64,000 bases of DNA from positions 105,905 to 169,904 of the forward strand of contig NZ_JAEKIS010000012.1 in assembly GCF_017311415.1 (NCBI RefSeq), given 5' to 3'. The notes beneath the pieces are model-generated. The model was not told where the DNA came from, made no database searches, and saw only the letters and a list, made by a program, of their open reading frames with translations. Origin of the DNA: Salipiger abyssi. GTDB taxonomy: Bacteria > Pseudomonadota > Alphaproteobacteria > Rhodobacterales > Rhodobacteraceae. The position numbers and the translations under genes were made by a program. Below, one piece after another: positions 29,727 through 39,021 of this stretch (position 1 is the stretch's first letter; every line of letters starts with the position of its first letter).

Positions 29727-30583
29727 GCGTGCTGCTGGAGCCCTTTGCCTATGGCTACATGTCCAACGCCATGTGGGTCTCGGCGCTGGTGGGCGCGGTC
29801 TGCGCCTTTCTCTCCGCCTATCTGATGCTCAAGGGCTGGTCGCTGATCGGCGACGCGCTTTCGCATTCGGTCGTGCCCGGGGTTGCCGGCGCCTATATGC
29901 TGGGCCTGCCCTTTGCGCTGGGCGCGTTCCTCTCGGGCGGGCTGGCGGCGGCGGCGATGCTGATGCTGTCCGAACGGTCCGGGCTCAAGGTAGACGTGAT
30001 CATCGGCATCATTTTCACCAGCTTCTTCGGACTGGGGCTGTTTATGGTCTCGGTCAACCCGATGGCGGTCTCGGTGCAGACCATCACCATGGGCAATATC
30101 CTGGCGATCTCGCCGGGGGACACGCTGCAACTGGCGATCATCGGATTGGTGTCGTTGATGGTGCTGCTGGCCAAGTGGCGCGACCTGATGGCGGTGTTCT
30201 TCGACGAGGCGCACGCGCAGAGCATCGGGCTGCGGCCCGGGCTGCTCAAGGCGGTGTTCTTCACGCTGCTCTCGGCCTCGGTGGTGGCGGCGATGCAGAC
30301 GGTGGGGGCGTTTTTGGTGGTCGCCATGGTGGTGACGCCCGGCGCCACCGCCTATCTGCTCTGCGACCGCTTTCCCCGGCTGATCGTGACCTCCGTCGCC
30401 ATCGGCGCGCTGACCGCCTTTTTCGGCGCCTATCTCAGCTTTTTCCTCGACGGCGCGACCGGCGGGGTGATCGTGGTGCTGCAAACGCTGCTCTTCCTCG
30501 CGGCCTTTGTCTTTGCGCCACGGCACGGGATGCTAGCAGCGCGGCGCCGGGCCGCCGAGGCGCTGCGGGAGGACGTGGCATGA
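29723..30583 (+). CDS. sitC: Manganese/iron ABC importer, permease 1
   Basis: 286 residues, an ABC-3 family permease with about 8 membrane helices. The start is a GTG overlapping the sitB stop (GTGA). Family-like stretches include [20 protein letters not shown] near the N-terminus and [20 protein letters not shown], the latter near the coupling region. It shares the architecture of the next gene and should pair with it as the heterodimeric inner-membrane channel. The stop overlaps the sitD ATG by four bases. Confidence 0.93.
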   Translation: MSVLLEPFAYGYMSNAMWVSALVGAVCAFLSAYLMLKGWSLIGDALSHSVVPGVAGAYMLGLPFALGAFLSGGLAAAAMLMLSERSGLKVDVIIGIIFTSFFGLGLFMVSVNPMAVSVQTITMGNILAISPGDTLQLAIIGLVSLMVLLAKWRDLMAVFFDEAHAQSIGLRPGLLKAVFFTLLSASVVAAMQTVGAFLVVAMVVTPGATAYLLCDRFPRLIVTSVAIGALTAFFGAYLSFFLDGATGGVIVVLQTLLFLAAFVFAPRHGMLAARRRAAEALREDVA

Positions 30584-31410
30584 GCGAGCTTCTGATGCCC
30601 TTCCAGTTCGCCTTCATGCAGAACGCCTTCCTGATCTGCGCCATCGTGGCGATCCCCACGGCGCTGCTGTCGTGCTTTCTGGTGCTCAAGGGCTGGGCGC
30701 TGATGGGCGACGCGGTGAGCCATGCCATCCTGCCCGGTGTGGTGCTGGCCTATGTGGCCGGGCTGCCGCTGGTGCTGGGCGCCTTTGCGGCGGGCATGTT
30801 CACGGCGCTCGCCACCGGGTTTCTGTCGCGCAACAGCCGGGTCAAGCAGGATACGGTGATGGGCATCGTGTTTTCCGGCATGTTCGGGCTCGGCATCGTC
30901 ATCTACACCCAGATCGACACCGCCATGCATCTCGACCACATCCTTTTCGGCAATATGCTGGGGGTGGGGACGCAGGATCTCTGGACCGCCGGTATCATCT
31001 CGCTCTTTGTCACCGCGGCGCTGCTGCTGAGCTGGAAGGACCTGCTGCTGCATGCCTTCGATCCGGCGCAGGCGCGGGTCTCGGGCCTGCCGGTGGGGCT
31101 GCTGCATTACGGGCTGCTGGCGCTATTGTCGCTGACCATCGTCGCGACGCTGACGGCGACCGGGCTGATCCTGGCGGTTGGGCTGCTGATCGCGCCGGGG
31201 GCCATCGGGTTCCTGGTGACCCGCAGCTTCGGCCACATGCTGGTGGTCGCCTGCCTCGCCTGCCTGTTCTCGATGCTGAGCGGCACCTATCTCAGCGTGT
31301 TTCTCGACAGCGCGCCCGCGCCCACCATCGTGCTGATCCTGACGGCGCTCTTCGGGCTGGCCTTCGCACGACGGCTCTGGCTGACCCGGCGCGCCACGCA
31401 ACTGGGCTGA
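30580..31410 (+). CDS. sitD: Manganese/iron ABC importer, permease 2
   Basis: 276 residues, ABC-3 family permease. LVLKGWALMGDAVSHAILPGVV parallels the same segment of sitC, and LTATGLILAVGLLIAPGAIGFL is the family's conserved later region. The ATG overlaps the sitC stop (ATGA). It completes sitABCD; a 133-base gap then separates it from the FAD oxidoreductase gene. Confidence 0.93.
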   Translation: MSELLMPFQFAFMQNAFLICAIVAIPTALLSCFLVLKGWALMGDAVSHAILPGVVLAYVAGLPLVLGAFAAGMFTALATGFLSRNSRVKQDTVMGIVFSGMFGLGIVIYTQIDTAMHLDHILFGNMLGVGTQDLWTAGIISLFVTAALLLSWKDLLLHAFDPAQARVSGLPVGLLHYGLLALLSLTIVATLTATGLILAVGLLIAPGAIGFLVTRSFGHMLVVACLACLFSMLSGTYLSVFLDSAPAPTIVLILTALFGLAFARRLWLTRRATQLG

Positions 31411-31543
31411 TCCGCCGGCATGTGGGCGATTTCCGCGCCTTTGCCTGTGCCCTGCCTTGCAAAGCCCGGGCGGCGGTGAAACCAATCGCGCTATCGTTCA
31501 ATGCTCCGGGCGGCGCGCGGCGCGCCCGGATGGAGATGCGCTC

Positions 31544-32827
31544 ATGACCCTTTCCGCCGATCTCTGGGACCGTTCGCTCTGGTACGCCACCGCAGAGGAG
31601 CCGGACCCGGGGAGCGACGCGCCCGAGGACGCGCAGGTGCTGGTGATCGGCGGCGGCTTCACCGGGCTCTCCACGGCGCTGCACCTGGCCGAGCGCGGCG
31701 TCGCGGTGACGCTGATCGAGGCGGAAAAGATCGGTTTCGGCGCCTCGGGGCGAAACGGGGGGCAGGTGATCCCGGGCCTCAAGATCGACCCGGCGGAGAT
31801 GCGTGCCCGCTGGGGTGCGGAGGCGGGCGACAGGCTGGTGGAGTTCGCCGGCGGCGCGGCGGACCGGGTGTTCGACCTGATCGAGCGGCATGGCATCGCC
31901 TGCGCCGCGACGCGGCAGGGCTGGATCCAGGGCGCGCATTCGGCCAAGGCCCTCAGCGCCGTGCATGCGCGGGCGCGGGACTGGGAGCGCGAGGGCGCGC
32001 CGGTCGAGATCTACGACGCCGACACCATGGCAGAGGCCACCGGCACGCGGGTCTATCACGGCGGCTGGCGCGATCTGCGCGCCGGGCTGGTCAATCCGCT
32101 CTCCTATGCGCGGGGGCTTGCGCGGGCGGCACGGGCGACGGGCGTGCGCATCGTCACCGGTGCGCGCGCCACGGCGGTGACGCAGGAGGGCGCGGGCTGG
32201 CGGGTCGACTTCGGCGGCAGCCACCTGCGCGGCCAGACCGTGGTGATGGCGACCAACGCCTATGACGACAGGCTCATGCCGCGCATGGCGCGCTCGATCC
32301 TGCCGGTGCAATCCTCCATCGTCGCGACCGAACCGCTGCACGAGGCGGTCGCCGCGACGATCCTGCCGCAGGGCGCCTGCTGTTCCGAGACCCGCAAGCT
32401 GGCCTTCTACTACCGCCTGACGCCGGACCGCCGCCTTGTGATCGGCGGGCGCGGCGCCACCGGGCCGGTCTATTCCACCGGCTTGCAGGACGCGCTGGAG
32501 CAGGGCATGCGCCGGCTCTTTCCGCAGATCGCGGACGCGCGGGTCGAGATGGCCTGGTCGGGGCATCTCGCGCTGACCATGGATCACCTGCCGCATATCC
32601 ACGAGCCCGAGCCGGGGCTCTGGGCGGTCGCCGCCTATAACGGGCGCGGGGTGGCCATGGCCACCGCCATGGGCGCGGCGCTGGCAGACCGGCTTGCCGA
32701 GGGGACGCCGCTGCCGCTGCCGGAAACGCCGATCCGGCCCATCGGCTGGCATGCGCTGCGCGGGCCGGTGATGGATATCGGCGTGCGGTACTACTGGATG
32801 AAGGACAGGCTGGGCTTTGCCTCCTGA
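31544..32827 (+). CDS. FAD-dependent amine oxidoreductase (DAO family, gamma-glutamylputrescine oxidase-like)
   Basis: 427 residues from the ATG at 31544, preceded by GGATGGAG. The N-terminal dinucleotide fold has VLVIGGGFTGLSTALHLAE (about 32-50), followed by GFGASGRNGGQV, a hallmark of the PuuB/OrdL-type branch. The C-terminal FAD-contact region includes AAYNGRGVAMATAMG. Such enzymes oxidise secondary or polyamine-derived amines in the cytoplasm, giving an aldehyde and hydrogen peroxide. It stands alone between sitABCD and the HD-domain gene, so its substrate cannot be inferred from context. Confidence 0.85.
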   Translation: MTLSADLWDRSLWYATAEEPDPGSDAPEDAQVLVIGGGFTGLSTALHLAERGVAVTLIEAEKIGFGASGRNGGQVIPGLKIDPAEMRARWGAEAGDRLVEFAGGAADRVFDLIERHGIACAATRQGWIQGAHSAKALSAVHARARDWEREGAPVEIYDADTMAEATGTRVYHGGWRDLRAGLVNPLSYARGLARAARATGVRIVTGARATAVTQEGAGWRVDFGGSHLRGQTVVMATNAYDDRLMPRMARSILPVQSSIVATEPLHEAVAATILPQGACCSETRKLAFYYRLTPDRRLVIGGRGATGPVYSTGLQDALEQGMRRLFPQIADARVEMAWSGHLALTMDHLPHIHEPEPGLWAVAAYNGRGVAMATAMGAALADRLAEGTPLPLPETPIRPIGWHALRGPVMDIGVRYYWMKDRLGFAS

Positions 32828-32842
32828 TCCCGTGCGCCGCGC

Positions 32843-33424
32843 TCAGCGACAGCGCCGGAAGAACGGCATCCTGTCGGTCAGCTGGATTTCCGCGTCGGCG
32901 CTGAACAGATCGGCGTAATGCAGAATGAGCACTTCCGGATCTGGGCCGCGCAGCGGCGCGTGTGTGGCATGCGTGGCGACGGCGGCGATGATCTCCTCGC
33001 CCACGCCGAGTTCGGCCAGCATAAGCCCCGCGAGCACCCCATGCGGAATGCGGCTCGATACGGGTGTGTCGATATCCAGCCCGTTTTCGCGCCGCATCAG
33101 CAGCGGCTTGTCGAGATCGTGTAGCAGCAGGATGGCGAGCAGCCGTTCGCGGTCGACCTCCCATCCCCAGCGGCTTTCCGCCAGCGCATGCAGCGCCAGC
33201 CCTGCCTCGATCACATCATTGGTATGGTCGATGAGCCGCGCCTTCGAGCCGTGCGAGAACGGCACCGCGCCGATCTCCGCGAAAGACGAGCTCGCCACCA
33301 TGGAGGCCCAGGCGACCTGCGCCTTGTCGCGCAGCTCGGCGCTCAGCTCTGTCATGCGGGGAAATGCCTCCAGAAGGGCGGTGCGCTCTGCGTCGGTCGG
33401 CGCAACGATCTTGTAGCTTTTCAT
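32843..33424 (-). CDS. HD-domain protein (putative phosphohydrolase)
   Basis: 193 residues from the ATG at 33424; a longer frame starting 17 codons upstream would run into the divergent RpiR gene. The HD-type metal motif is visible: His67 in IDHTND and His102-Asp103 in LLHDLDKP, with His120-range residues (RIPHGVLAG) following. Such proteins usually cut phosphate esters, nucleotides or pyrophosphates, but other small-molecule chemistry occurs. It converges with the FAD oxidase gene (15-base gap) and is divergent from the RpiR gene, 28 bases between starts, so it may share that regulator. Function unknown. Confidence 0.7.
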   Translation of the reverse strand: MKSYKIVAPTDAERTALLEAFPRMTELSAELRDKAQVAWASMVASSSFAEIGAVPFSHGSKARLIDHTNDVIEAGLALHALAESRWGWEVDRERLLAILLLHDLDKPLLMRRENGLDIDTPVSSRIPHGVLAGLMLAELGVGEEIIAAVATHATHAPLRGPDPEVLILHYADLFSADAEIQLTDRMPFFRRCR

Positions 33425-33452
33425 TTGGGGTTCGACCTGCTCATTTGGAAAG

Positions 33453-34352
33453 ATGACAAAGACGGGTTCTCTCAACGGATCGGCGGAATCGGGTCTTGAG
33501 CGGCTGTCGCTCGAGGCGCGTATCTATCGTGCGCATGCCGGCCTTACGCGATCGGAGAAACGACTGGCGGATGTCCTGCTGGAACACCAGATGGACCTGC
33601 CGCTTTTCACCGCCGTCGAGCTGGCGGAAAAGGCCGGCGTGTCCAAGAGCACGGCGGCGCGGCTGATCCGGGCACTGGGCTACAAAAGCTATACCGAGGC
33701 CAAGCGTGCGATCCGGACCGAGCAGTTCTGGGGATCGCCGCAGGCCGGTCTGCCGGTCAGCACCGAGCACGGGGCGAGCGCCGCGAAGATGATGGAAGCG
33801 GATCTGGAGAATATCCGCCTGACGCTCGCGACCATCTCCGAACAGCGCCTGAGCGAGATCGCCCGGCGGGTCGCCGAGGCGCGGCGCGTCTGGATCATGG
33901 GGATGCGCAGCGGTGAGGGTCTTGCCCTCCACGCCGACCACTATCTGAACCTGATCCGCGACGGCGTGCAGATCCTCGATTACGGCGCGGGAGCGCTGTC
34001 CCGGTCGGTGGCGGCTGTGGGGCCGGGCGACCTGCTGCTGGTGATCGCGTTCCGACGCCGACCGCGGGTTCTGGTGCGGCTGCTCGAAGAGGCGCGGCAG
34101 GCCGGCGCCGAGACGCTGCTCATCACCGACCGCTCCGCCGGGGCGAGCGCCCGGGCGGCGGATATGACCCTGCGCTGCCACACCCAGAGCCCGGCGCCTT
34201 TCAACTCTTTCGCTGCGGCGGTGACGCTGATCAACTGCCTGGCCTGGCAGGTGCATGCGGCCATGGGCGCGTCGGCAATCGAACGCTACCGCCGCATCGA
34301 CGACCTGGTCTCGGAATTCGACGACGTGTCGACTCCGCTTCCGCAGAAGTGA
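33453..34352 (+). CDS. RpiR-family transcriptional regulator (first copy)
   Basis: 299 residues. The N-terminal RpiR helix-turn-helix covers about 24-80 (LTRSEKRLADVLLEH; AEKAGVSKSTAARLIRALGYKSY). A SIS domain covers about 125-275 (VWIMGMRSGEGLALHADHYL; GPGDLLLVIAFRRRPR; LLITDRSAGASARAADMTLRC). The SIS domain normally senses a sugar phosphate or other anionic ligand. It is a paralogue of the RpiR protein at 45.5-46.4 kb, sharing the RRRP and SAGASARxAD segments. It lies just beyond the 3' end of the import/racemase operon, convergent with it, and is its likely local regulator. Confidence 0.9.
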   Translation: MTKTGSLNGSAESGLERLSLEARIYRAHAGLTRSEKRLADVLLEHQMDLPLFTAVELAEKAGVSKSTAARLIRALGYKSYTEAKRAIRTEQFWGSPQAGLPVSTEHGASAAKMMEADLENIRLTLATISEQRLSEIARRVAEARRVWIMGMRSGEGLALHADHYLNLIRDGVQILDYGAGALSRSVAAVGPGDLLLVIAFRRRPRVLVRLLEEARQAGAETLLITDRSAGASARAADMTLRCHTQSPAPFNSFAAAVTLINCLAWQVHAAMGASAIERYRRIDDLVSEFDDVSTPLPQK

Positions 34353-34380
34353 CGCGCCGGGCGCCGTTGCCGGCCGACAC

Positions 34381-35091
34381 TCACCCAACGAGATGACTCC
34401 GGGAGGGGCGTGCCCAGACACCCTGTCGCGAGCTCACCGCGTTCTGGCGGGCGAGCAGGCTGGCCAGACCGACCGCGGCACCGACCCCTTCGACCACCGG
34501 CAGGCCGTGCCGGGCTTCGAGCGTGCGGGCGAACTCGGCCATGCCGGCGCAGCCCAGGACGATGGCCTCGGCGCCCCGTGCGCGGGCGGTCTCGATATGG
34601 CCGGAGATGATCTCGGGCGCGCCGGACCGGGGATCGTGCAGGGACAGGACGGGGATGTCGCTGGCCAGCACCGCCCGGCAGCGCGAGGCGAGCCCGTATC
34701 GTGCCACGTTGTCGCTAAGCACCGGCACCGAGCGCGATAGCGTCGTGACGATGGCAAAGCTGTGGCCGAGCAGCGAGGCGACATGCATGGCCGCTTCGCC
34801 GATGCCCACGACCGGGCGTTCGAGAAAGGCCCGCGCCGCGTCGAGCCCGGTGTCGTCGAAACAGGCAATGACATGAGCGCGCGCGCCCTCGGCCTCGGCG
34901 TCGCGCATCCGCGCCAACATGCCCGGCACCGCCAGCGCTCCGTCGAACGGGCCCTCGATGGCCGCCGGGCCCCTGACCGACTGGCCGGCAATGATCTCCA
35001 CATCCGGCGCGGCGGCAAGCCGGGCGGCAGCGGCGATGCTCTCGGTCATCGCGGCGGTGGTGTTGGGGTTGGTGACGGCGACGCGGATCAT
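34381..35091 (-). CDS. Asp/Glu/hydantoin racemase family protein
   Basis: 236 residues. The family's two catalytic cysteines are present: ACFDDTG (about 77-83) in the N-terminal half and VLGCAGM (about 177-183) in the C-terminal half. The N-terminus VAVTNPNTT fits the phosphate/carboxylate-binding loop of hydantoin racemase-like members. The enzyme would epimerise an amino acid or a 5-substituted hydantoin by two-base chemistry. The ATG overlaps the preceding gene's stop (ATGA), so it is translationally coupled as the last gene of the seven-gene minus operon. Confidence 0.88.
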   Translation of the reverse strand: MIRVAVTNPNTTAAMTESIAAAARLAAAPDVEIIAGQSVRGPAAIEGPFDGALAVPGMLARMRDAEAEGARAHVIACFDDTGLDAARAFLERPVVGIGEAAMHVASLLGHSFAIVTTLSRSVPVLSDNVARYGLASRCRAVLASDIPVLSLHDPRSGAPEIISGHIETARARGAEAIVLGCAGMAEFARTLEARHGLPVVEGVGAAVGLASLLARQNAVSSRQGVWARPSRSHLVG

Positions 35092-35999
35092 GCGGCCCCC
35101 CGCGCGGCGAAGGGCAGGGTCGGCACGCCGTCGTTGAGCGTGTCATACGCGATCGGCGCCGCCGTCAGATGCGCATCGGCGATGCCGGTCTGCCAACGGG
35201 CGTATGACGCCTCGCCGATACGCGGCGTGGTCCACATGTTCTGCGCGCGGTAGATCTCCACGACACGGACCGAAATGCCGGGGTCGATGTTGGGGAAGGT
35301 CTTTGCCAGCATGTCGCGCATCCCGGCCGCGTCACCTTCGTTGACCCGGCGCATGCCGCGCGCCAGGGCACGGGCAAAGCGCGCGGGGCGGGTGTCGTCT
35401 GGCGCCAGCCCTTCGGTGTAGTAGACGCTCCAGGGGATATCGCCGCCGTCGATGGCAAAGATCGCGGCCACATGCCCTTTGCCGGCAGCTTCGACGGCCA
35501 GCGCGCCGGGCAGGTCGATCAGCAGGTAATCCCCCATGCCGCCCGCAAAGCAGTCTTGCAGAATGCCGGCGTCGAGATCCTGGATGTAGTTCACACGATC
35601 GGGCTCGACGCCGTTTTCGCGCAGCATCATCTTGAGGAAGATGCCGACGCTGGCGCCGTTCGATCCCTTCATCAGCACGGTCTTGCCCACCAGCGTCTGC
35701 GCGTCAAAGCGCGGGGTGCCCGCCGACCGCCCGACCAGCGCCAGCGGTGCGCGGTTCGACACTTGCGCGAAAGGCACGAGCCGCCGGCCGCGCCCGTGGA
35801 ACATGGAGGGCACCCAGATGCCGCCGAGCGCGGCTTCGGCATTGCCGTTGCGGATGTGATCGAGCACCAGATCCCACGGGCGCGGCACGACCTCGGACAC
35901 CGCGAGGCCCTCCTCGGCGAAATAGCCCTCTTGGGCGGCGACATAGTGCGGGAGGTAGTTGAGGCTATGGCCAGTGGCGGAGACGAGAAACCGGTCCAC
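35088..35999 (-). CDS. NMT1/THI5/SsuA-like protein without signal peptide
   Basis: 303 residues from a GTG at 35999, preceded by AAGGAAAGGA at about 9 bases. The fold is that of SsuA/THI5-like binding proteins: LNYLPHYVAAQEGYFAEEGL near the N-terminus, a GNAEAALGGIW loop, and GKTVLMKGSNGASVG. Unlike periplasmic relatives there is no leader; the protein starts directly in the first beta strand (VDRFLVSATG). It is therefore predicted cytoplasmic and may be a ligand sensor or an enzyme rather than a transport component. It sits between the ABC ATPase (38-base gap) and the racemase (four-base overlap). Confidence 0.8.
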   Translation of the reverse strand: MDRFLVSATGHSLNYLPHYVAAQEGYFAEEGLAVSEVVPRPWDLVLDHIRNGNAEAALGGIWVPSMFHGRGRRLVPFAQVSNRAPLALVGRSAGTPRFDAQTLVGKTVLMKGSNGASVGIFLKMMLRENGVEPDRVNYIQDLDAGILQDCFAGGMGDYLLIDLPGALAVEAAGKGHVAAIFAIDGGDIPWSVYYTEGLAPDDTRPARFARALARGMRRVNEGDAAGMRDMLAKTFPNIDPGISVRVVEIYRAQNMWTTPRIGEASYARWQTGIADAHLTAAPIAYDTLNDGVPTLPFAARGAA

Positions 36000-36037
36000 G
36001 ACGGGTGTCCTTTCCTTGCGGGGTTCGGCGAGTGGGC

Positions 36038-37219
36038 TCAGAGCGCGCTTGCGGCCTCTGGCGTCGCGGTGGCGGGCAGCGGCGTGACCCGCTGGCCGGT
36101 GGGTTTGTCGAACCAGACGGCATCTGCATCGTCGTAGTCGAGAGTACAGGCGGCGCCGAGGCCAAGGGGCGGATGGCCAGGCATCCGCACGAAGACCAGA
36201 TTTTCGGTGCTGATGCCGCCATACTCGCCGTCGCCCAGCCGGCACCCCAGGATGGTTTCGGCGCCCAGCCGTTCGATCACCGCGACAGTGCCGGGCATGC
36301 GGCCGTCGCCCGTGGCGGAAATCGTCATCTTTTCGGGGCGGATGCCAAAGATCGCGCTGTTCGCACGTTCCGGTGTGCCGCCGCAATGTGTCCAGCCGAT
36401 GCCTTCGGCGCTCAGCTCGTCGCCGACGATCTGCACCGGGATCAGGTTCATCGGGGGGGCACCGACGAAGCGCGCGACAAAGGTATTGGCGGGCGTGTCG
36501 TAGATCTCGTCCGGTGTGCCGATCTGCTGGATGATACCGCTGTTCATCACCACGATGCGGGTTGCCATGGTCATCGCCTCGACCTGATCGTGGGTGACGT
36601 AGACAAAGGTCTTTTTCACCTTCTGATGCAGGGTGGTGATTTCCGAGCGCATCTGGGTGCGCAGTTTGGCATCGAGATTGGAGAGCGGCTCGTCCAGCAG
36701 ATAGAGCGATGGATCGCGCACCAGCGACCGTGCCAGCGCCACGCGCTGCCGTTGCCCGCCAGAAAGGCTGCCGGGGCGGCGGTCGAGCAGCGCGGTCAGT
36801 TCGAGCTGCTCGGCTATGCGCTCCACCGCCGCTTTCACCTCGGGCTGCTGCATCACCCGCCAGCGCTGGACCATGTTCACCAGCGGAATGTGGTGCCATT
36901 TGCGGAACGCCGCCATGACCAGCGGAAAGGCGATGTTGGACCGCACCGTCATGTGCGGATAGAGCGCGTAGCTCTGGAACACAAAGGCCACACCGCGTTC
37001 CTTGGGCGACCAGTCATTGGCGCGCTGGCTGTCGAACAGCAGGTCGCCGCCCGAGATATCCGCCAGCCCCGCGATCATGCGCAGCAGCGTGGACTTGCCG
37101 CAGCCGGACGGCCCGAGCAGCACCAGGAACTCGCCGTCCTCGACGCTGGCATTGAACCTGCGGATGACGGTGTTGGATCCGAACGTCTTGGAAATACCGT
37201 TGAAATCTATCTTTGGCAT
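36038..37219 (-). CDS. Carbohydrate-type (MsmK/UgpC-like) ABC importer ATPase
   Basis: 393 residues, with an ATPase domain and C-terminal TOBE/OB regulatory region (about 240-380), as in MalK/UgpC. Walker A is GPSGCGKS (36-43), the signature LSGGQ (152-156), Walker B LYLLDEP (172-178), and VTHDQVEAMTMA contains the switch His. Between the Q-loop and signature there is an insertion of roughly a dozen residues (around 104-127) compared with the usual MsmK-like spacing. It lies 4 bases after the stop of the second permease and energises the two permeases encoded upstream. Confidence 0.93.
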   Translation of the reverse strand: MPKIDFNGISKTFGSNTVIRRFNASVEDGEFLVLLGPSGCGKSTLLRMIAGLADISGGDLLFDSQRANDWSPKERGVAFVFQSYALYPHMTVRSNIAFPLVMAAFRKWHHIPLVNMVQRWRVMQQPEVKAAVERIAEQLELTALLDRRPGSLSGGQRQRVALARSLVRDPSLYLLDEPLSNLDAKLRTQMRSEITTLHQKVKKTFVYVTHDQVEAMTMATRIVVMNSGIIQQIGTPDEIYDTPANTFVARFVGAPPMNLIPVQIVGDELSAEGIGWTHCGGTPERANSAIFGIRPEKMTISATGDGRMPGTVAVIERLGAETILGCRLGDGEYGGISTENLVFVRMPGHPPLGLGAACTLDYDDADAVWFDKPTGQRVTPLPATATPEAASAL

Positions 37220-37223
37220 CTGA

Positions 37224-38054
37224 TCAGCCTTTCACCGCACCAGAGGTCAACCCGGCGACGATCTTGCGTTGGACGAGGAGAAAGAAGGCGACGGCGGGCA
37301 GCGAAAAGACGAGCGCTGCGCCCATCACCGCCGAGAGCGGGGTTTCGTACTGGCCGATGAAGCTGGCCAGCCCCACAGAGGTCGGCCACAGCTCGCGGTC
37401 CATTAGGAAGGTGGCCGCGAACAGGAATTCGTTCCAGCCGGCAAAGAACGAGATGACGGCGGCGGCGGCCAGGCTGGGGGCGATCAGCGGCAGGATGATG
37501 AAGGTGAGGATGCCGACGCGCGGACAATTGTCGATGGTCGCGGATTCCTCGATCTCATAGGGGATCGCATCCATCGCGCTCTTGAGGATGAAAGCGGCCA
37601 CCGGCAGCGAAAAGCCGACATTGGCGAGCACCAGCCCCCACAGGCTGTTCAGCAGCCCCATGGTGATGAACATCGCATAAAGCGGCACCACCAGCAGCGC
37701 TTCGGGGATCACCTGGGTCATGAACATCAGAAAGCCGATCATGCCGCGTCCGTGGAACCGGAAGCGCGACAGGGCGTAGCCGAGGATCGAGCCCATCGTG
37801 AGGCTGAGCGCTGTGGTGCCGCCGGCGATCAGCCCGGTGTTGAACAGCCAGCGCAGCAGCGGCAGCTCCACCAGCTCGCGAAACAGCTCTGGCAGATTGC
37901 CGAACTGGAGCCAGGGCACCTGCCCGGTGTTGTAGAGCTGGGCGTTCACATTGAGGGCGGTGGAGGCCATCCAATAGATCGGGAAGCCCGCGAAGGTCAC
38001 CAGAACCACGATCAGAAGGGCGCGCAAGGCGGCGGTCAGCGGGGCGTTTTTCAT
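37224..38054 (-). CDS. Carbohydrate-type ABC importer permease (MalG/UgpE-like)
   Basis: 276 residues from the ATG at 38054, which overlaps the first permease's stop (ATGA); the frame is open further upstream but that is shadow. Six membrane helices are expected. The EAA coupling motif reads PYEIEESATIDNCPRVGILTFIILPL (about 180-205), and the C-terminus has the KIVAGLTSGAVKG ending typical of MalG-type permeases. Confidence 0.93.
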   Translation of the reverse strand: MKNAPLTAALRALLIVVLVTFAGFPIYWMASTALNVNAQLYNTGQVPWLQFGNLPELFRELVELPLLRWLFNTGLIAGGTTALSLTMGSILGYALSRFRFHGRGMIGFLMFMTQVIPEALLVVPLYAMFITMGLLNSLWGLVLANVGFSLPVAAFILKSAMDAIPYEIEESATIDNCPRVGILTFIILPLIAPSLAAAAVISFFAGWNEFLFAATFLMDRELWPTSVGLASFIGQYETPLSAVMGAALVFSLPAVAFFLLVQRKIVAGLTSGAVKG

Positions 38055-38989
38055 TTCGACATCACCTTGGCGCGGCGGCGCTCGAACAGGTAGTTGATCA
38101 GCGCCACCAGCAGCGCCAGAAGCAGGCCCACCGCGCCATAGGCGCTGGCCAGGCCGAGTTCGTAATCCTCGAAGGCGGTCAGGCGGATCTGCACCACCAG
38201 CGTGGAGGTCGAGCCGATGGGGCCGCCGCCGGTCAGCAGATAGATGATTTCGAACCGCCGGATCGACCAGACCGCCACCAGCAGCGAAACCAGCTGCATG
38301 GTCGGCATGATGTAGGGCAGGGTGACGTTGCGAAACACGTTCAGCCCGTCGGCGCCGTCGATGCGGCAGGCTTCGCGCACCTCCTCCGGCACCGATTGCA
38401 GCGCTGCCAGCATCACAAGCATGACGAAGGGCGCAACCTGCCAGACCGTGACCGCGAGGATCGAGGGCAGGGCCCACTGGATCGAGGTCAGCCACTGGAT
38501 GCGTCCCAGCCCCAGCCATTCGGTGATCTCGTTCGCCACGCCCGAGGGCCCGTTGAAGATCCAGAGCCAGACCAGCGTGGCGGCGACGTTGGGCACCGCC
38601 CAGCCGAACAGCAGGATGGCACGGATGATCGTGCGCCCCTTGAATGGGCGATCCATGGCAAGCGCCGCGACGGTGCCCAGCCCGACACCCAGAACGACCG
38701 TCCACAGCGTGTAGAGGATGGTCACGTTGAGCGAGGTATAGAACTGCGGGTCGGTGAGCAGATCGCGGTAGTTTTCCAGGCCGACGAAATCGCCATGGGT
38801 GGGGTTCATCAGCCTGGTATCGGTGAGGCTCATCCAGATCTGGCGACCAAGCGGCCAGAACATGAAGACGCCGAGATAGGCGAGCGGAGCCGCGACAAAA
38901 GCGTAGGGAACAAGTGCCGCCAGCCGACCGGATCTTGTCCGGTTCTTGCGGCTTGTGGAGGCAAGCCCTGTCGTTTGCACCGTCTGCAT
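38051..38989 (-). CDS. Carbohydrate-type ABC importer permease (MalF/UgpA-like)
   Basis: 312 residues, about six membrane helices after a charged N-terminus. The EAA coupling loop reads VPEEVREACRIDGADGLNVFRNVTLPYI. It forms the channel with the MalG-like permease encoded by the overlapping next gene. It starts 32 bases after the stop of the first substrate-binding protein in the same operon. Confidence 0.93.
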   Translation of the reverse strand: MQTVQTTGLASTSRKNRTRSGRLAALVPYAFVAAPLAYLGVFMFWPLGRQIWMSLTDTRLMNPTHGDFVGLENYRDLLTDPQFYTSLNVTILYTLWTVVLGVGLGTVAALAMDRPFKGRTIIRAILLFGWAVPNVAATLVWLWIFNGPSGVANEITEWLGLGRIQWLTSIQWALPSILAVTVWQVAPFVMLVMLAALQSVPEEVREACRIDGADGLNVFRNVTLPYIMPTMQLVSLLVAVWSIRRFEIIYLLTGGGPIGSTSTLVVQIRLTAFEDYELGLASAYGAVGLLLALLVALINYLFERRRAKVMSK

Positions 38990-39021
38990 TTGTCGCGGTC
39001 CTTTCGGGTGTCAGGCCAGGA

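Noticed and set aside
31292..32752. A 486-codon frame on the minus strand
   Set aside because: Antisense to the FAD oxidoreductase gene, which has a clear FAD-binding motif and ribosome site.
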